Shown here piece by piece: positions 63,469 through 64,000 of a stretch of DNA of 64,000 nucleotides. Every line of letters begins with the position of its first letter. Position 1 is the first letter of the stretch. The translations under genes were made by a program, and so were the position numbers. Source of the DNA: Marinobacter qingdaonensis (lineage in GTDB: Bacteria; Pseudomonadota; Gammaproteobacteria; Pseudomonadales; Oleiphilaceae); NCBI RefSeq assembly GCF_034555935.1, contig NZ_JAYDCJ010000003.1, positions 1,364,001-1,428,000 of the forward strand, given 5' to 3'. The notes beneath the pieces were generated by a model that saw only the letters and a list, made by a program, of their open reading frames with translations, was not told where the DNA came from and did no database searches.

Positions 63469-64000
63469 TCAGGCCTCGGCGCCCTTGGCGGCGCTTTTCC
63501 GCCGCCGCGGCTTCTTGGGCTGCGGCGGAATCACCAGGGCTTCCAGTTCATCCAGGGCCTCGCCGGTGTACACCGCCAGTTTCTGCATGCTGGGCAGGGT
63601 GTCGCGGCAGCCGGTGAAGCCGAAGTTCAGGGAACCGTCGTAACTCAGGCAGGTGATGTTCAGGGCGCCACCGTGGGCAATCAGCGACACCGGGTACATG
63701 GCTTCCAGTTTGGCGCCCTCGTAGTAGAGGGTGCGCTGGGGGCCAGGTACGTTGGAAATGGTGACGTTGAACACCGGCCGCATGCGACCACCCAGGCCCG
63801 ACATCAGCTGGAGGATGTACGGCGACATCAGCAGCATGGTGTATTGGGTCAGGGCACTCTTGGGCAGCTTCTGCAGGTGTTCCTTGGCCCGCCGGGTGGA
63901 GGCCTTGATCTCCTGCAACCGGTTCAGCGGGTCATCGACGTTGGTGGCCAGGGAGGCAATCATGAAGCTGATCTGGGTGCCGGTGCCTTGGTCATCCGAC
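63469..64000 (-). CDS. Wax ester synthase/diacylglycerol acyltransferase (partial, N-terminus off the right edge)
   Basis: The C-terminal 176 residues of a WS/DGAT enzyme; its start lies beyond the window. The tail domain carries QISFMIASLATN, FNVTISNVPGPQRTLYYEG and LIAHGGALNITCLSYDGSLNFGFTGCRD, the order typical of this family, cut to short cores here such as NVTISNVPGP. A lysine/arginine-rich end (PKKPRRRKSAAKG) follows. These enzymes join acyl-CoA to fatty alcohols or diacylglycerol and are well known in Marinobacter, where wax esters are stored. The acyltransferase HHxxxDG motif is outside the window. It is convergent with desT. Confidence 0.92.
   Translation of the reverse strand, partial: SDDQGTGTQISFMIASLATNVDDPLNRLQEIKASTRRAKEHLQKLPKSALTQYTMLLMSPYILQLMSGLGGRMRPVFNVTISNVPGPQRTLYYEGAKLEAMYPVSLIAHGGALNITCLSYDGSLNFGFTGCRDTLPSMQKLAVYTGEALDELEALVIPPQPKKPRRRKSAAKGAEA

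Overview
The window is a GC-rich stretch of chromosome from a gammaproteobacterium, most likely Marinobacter or a close relative. Three things point there: a wax ester synthase/diacylglycerol acyltransferase at the right edge, a vibrioferrin-type siderophore locus (several Marinobacter strains are known to make vibrioferrin), and Pseudomonas-like gene orders such as hisBHAF, gpmI-envC-ctpA-yibQ and desC-desB beside desT. No rRNA, tRNA, CRISPR array, prophage or insertion sequence was seen. Both ends cut genes: an AsmA-family gene on the left and the wax ester synthase on the right.

Layout. 1-5.1 kb: partial asmA, an SRPBCC protein and hisBHAF. 5.1-11.4 kb: cell-wall block yibQ-ctpA-envC, gpmI, a rhodanese and secB. 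11.4-18.6 kb: trmL, thiolase, pteridine-reductase-like SDR, CCA-adding enzyme, a TraF-like barrel and the flagellar pair LPP20/FlgP-like plus flgT. 18.6-25.3 kb: a SUF iron-sulfur operon (sufB-C-D-S-A-T-E) behind a near-consensus type 1 IscR operator, with a long inverted-repeat element between sufB and sufC. 25.3-28.1 kb: a small secreted protein, a minimal AraC-type regulator and fabA-fabB.

28.2-42.3 kb is the most distinctive region: eleven co-directional genes (HpcH/HpaI-type citrate-synthase-like enzyme, pvsA, B, C, D, E, then receptor pvuA and ABC transporter pvuB, C, D, E) forming a complete vibrioferrin synthesis, export and uptake system. A Fur-box-like site precedes each of its two transcription units. 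The first gene resembles SbnG, the dedicated citrate synthase of staphyloferrin B, and may supply citrate for the siderophore.

42.3-49.9 kb: a one-domain voltage-gated cation channel with a calcium-channel-like filter, an unassigned permease, an EVE protein, a TrhA/hemolysin III protein behind a FabR/DesT-like palindrome, an AEC carrier, and a Crp-MerR-CDF metal-response set. 49.9-56.4 kb: two different photolyases, an overlapping 47-residue DUF2256 gene, a tandem-duplicated HAD protein with an altered catalytic motif, and a binding-protein/sensor-like fusion. 56.4-64 kb: a sodium:solute symporter with a 44-residue partner, moaA, nsrR, the aerobic desaturase pair with its repressor desT, and the partial wax ester synthase.

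Recurrent themes are iron (vibrioferrin, SUF, IscR, NsrR, Fur) and membrane lipid unsaturation (fabAB, desBC, desT, TrhA, WS/DGAT).
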